NCBI GenBank assembly: GCA_964242595.1
Contig: CAXTBC010000004.1
Coordinates: forward strand, 41,669 to 105,668
DNA: 64,000 nt
Direction of reading: 5' to 3'
DNA from: BOG-908 sp964242595
GTDB taxonomy: Bacteria; Pseudomonadota; Alphaproteobacteria; Acetobacterales; Acetobacteraceae
Shown here piece after piece: positions 63,183 through 64,000 of this stretch (its first letter is position 1; every line of letters starts with the position of its first letter). The position numbers were made by a program, and so were the translations under genes. Below the pieces are notes generated by a model. It was not told where the DNA came from and did no database searches. It saw only the letters and a list, made by a program, of their open reading frames with translations.

Positions 63183-63267
63183 AGCATGGGGCTCTACCCA
63201 AAGCCCTCGTGTACAGCGCGCATCACGTGACGGGGCCTCAAGGCCCCAGACCCCATCTGTTTAGGAC
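63183..63267 (+). repeat. Family B left arm with a 25-bp internal change
   Basis: gggctctacccaaagccc, then a foreign stretch (cgtgtacagcgcgcatcacg), then ggggcctcaaggccccagac and tctgttta. Confidence 0.65.
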
Positions 63268-63360
63268 CTTTTACAAACTGACGCGGTGGACGTCTCCTAT
63301 GCAGCATTGATGTGCCAAGCTCGTGGCTGTTGATGCAACAGGCGAGAGGAGCCGTCCACG

Positions 63361-63870
63361 ATGGTGGTTACCACGACGGAGCTACCACGATCGGCCTGGA
63401 CATCGCCAAGCGTGTGTTCCAGGCGCATGGTGTTGACGCCGCTGGAAAGGCGGTGCTGCGCCGCAAGCTGCAGCGCGGGGACAGGCTTGAGGTCTTCAAG
63501 GGCCTGGCGCCGTGCATGGTCGGCATCGAGGCGTGCGGCACGAGCCCTGGCTGTGCAAGCGAGATCAGGGTGCTGGGCCACGAAATGCGGCTCATGCCGA
63601 CGAGCCACGTCAAGCCTTAAGCCAAACGCGGCAAGTCAGACGCGGCCGACGCGGAAGCGATCTGCGAGGCCGTGACCCGGCCGACCATGCGCTTTGTGCC
63701 GGTCAAGTCGGCCGAGCAACAGGCCGTGCTGATGCTGCACCGGACGCGCGAGCTGCCGGCGCGGCAGCGGACCCTGCTGGTCCGGGGGTTGGCCGGCCTA
63801 TGGCCGAGTTGGGCGTGATCACTCCGTAAAGGATCAGCTGCGTGATGGAGGTGTTCAACCGCGCAAACAG
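63361..63870 (+). pseudogene. Broken IS110-family transposase (N-terminal part)
   Basis: Reads TTIGLDIAKRVFQAHGVDAA (DEDD Asp), KGLAPCMVGIEACGTSPGCA, LGHEMRLMPTSHVKP, an in-frame TAA at 63618, then AKRGKSDAADAEAICEAVTR, PTMRFVPVKSAEQQAVLMLH and RTRELPARQRTLLV. After that the frame shifts (MAELGVITP) and stops again. The start codon at 63361 is out of frame with the first block. The C-terminal Ser-containing transposase_20 half is absent. The element is dead. Confidence 0.8.
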
Positions 63871-63948
63871 CCGGACACGTGACCGCACCCGACCGCGGCG
63901 CCGGATTTCACTCCGCCCCGGCGTCAAGGGAGAAGTCCGCACAGAGTT

Positions 63949-64000
63949 CTAATACTAACGGCCGTAAACTTTGACCTATAGACAAGCATGGGGCTCTGCC
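63949..64000 (+). repeat. 52-bp exact repeat of 7687-7738, cut by the window end
   Basis: Identical to 7687-7738, including the first bases of a family B left arm. It follows the IS110 remnant. Confidence 0.9.

Overview
The window is high-GC chromosomal DNA, most likely from an acetic-acid-bacterium-like alphaproteobacterium (Acetobacteraceae). This is an inference from several signs: an OprB-type porin, a PQQ-propeller/cytochrome c protein, plant-type GshA, remnants of IS5- and IS110-type transposases, and intergenic spaces packed with two repeat families. No rRNA, CRISPR array or intact prophage is visible. One tRNA (Ser, GCT) is present. A 100-bp run of N at 19097-19196 is an assembly gap, and a 43-bp duplication on its two sides suggests the gap is spurious.

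Layout. 240-5557: a LysR regulator diverges from a stress-type cluster (OsmC-like, two DUF2382 proteins, membrane protein, GlsB/YeaQ-like, YidB-like, PDZ). 5703-7625: AI-2E/PerM-type membrane protein with a long C-terminal domain. 8157-11032: GT2-GtrA fusion plus polytopic GT-C-like protein. 11115-15059: OprB porin, secreted beta-propeller and Tat-type DyP peroxidase, with a Fur-box-like palindrome over the oprB start. 16115-25498: SDRs, PQQ/cytochrome propeller, hydrolase, SMP-30 lactonase, PhyH dioxygenase and 3-hydroxyacyl-CoA dehydrogenase, looking like a catabolic island. 25571-38164: housekeeping and mixed genes (recF, dnaB, ubiA, rsmE, an MCP, SWIB protein, EcsC, DedA). 38228-40168: gshA and a GNAT. 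40200-41500: AT-richer scrapyard with a decayed secreted protein, a LysR stub and a possible IS end. 41506-47924: TonB-dependent receptor, DUF4331, TPR protein and HupE/UreJ-like membrane protein on one strand, the best candidate for an undescribed uptake or surface system. 48195-53344: IS5 remnant, polysaccharide deacetylase, amino-acid permease with a YqaA/DedA-like partner, two lipoproteins. 53633-57338: tyrosine catabolism (hmgA, hpd, divergent MarR, Rieske protein). 57447-63157: ferritin-like DUF892 protein, J-domain-like protein, tRNA-Ser, gatCAB and ruvX. 63361-63900: broken IS110 transposase.

Repeats dominate the spaces between genes. Family A is an AT-rich nested palindrome, often two facing arms around a partly conserved loop, with about 18 copies. 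It touches gene ends and in several places supplies the start region, signal-peptide n-region or stop codon of the neighbour. Family B is GC-rich (gggctctgcccc ... ctggggcc ... tctgttta). Two family-B copies carry a 150-bp MITE-like insert with 18-bp inverted ends and a TAA/TTA target duplication at the same site, and other family-B copies show the empty site.
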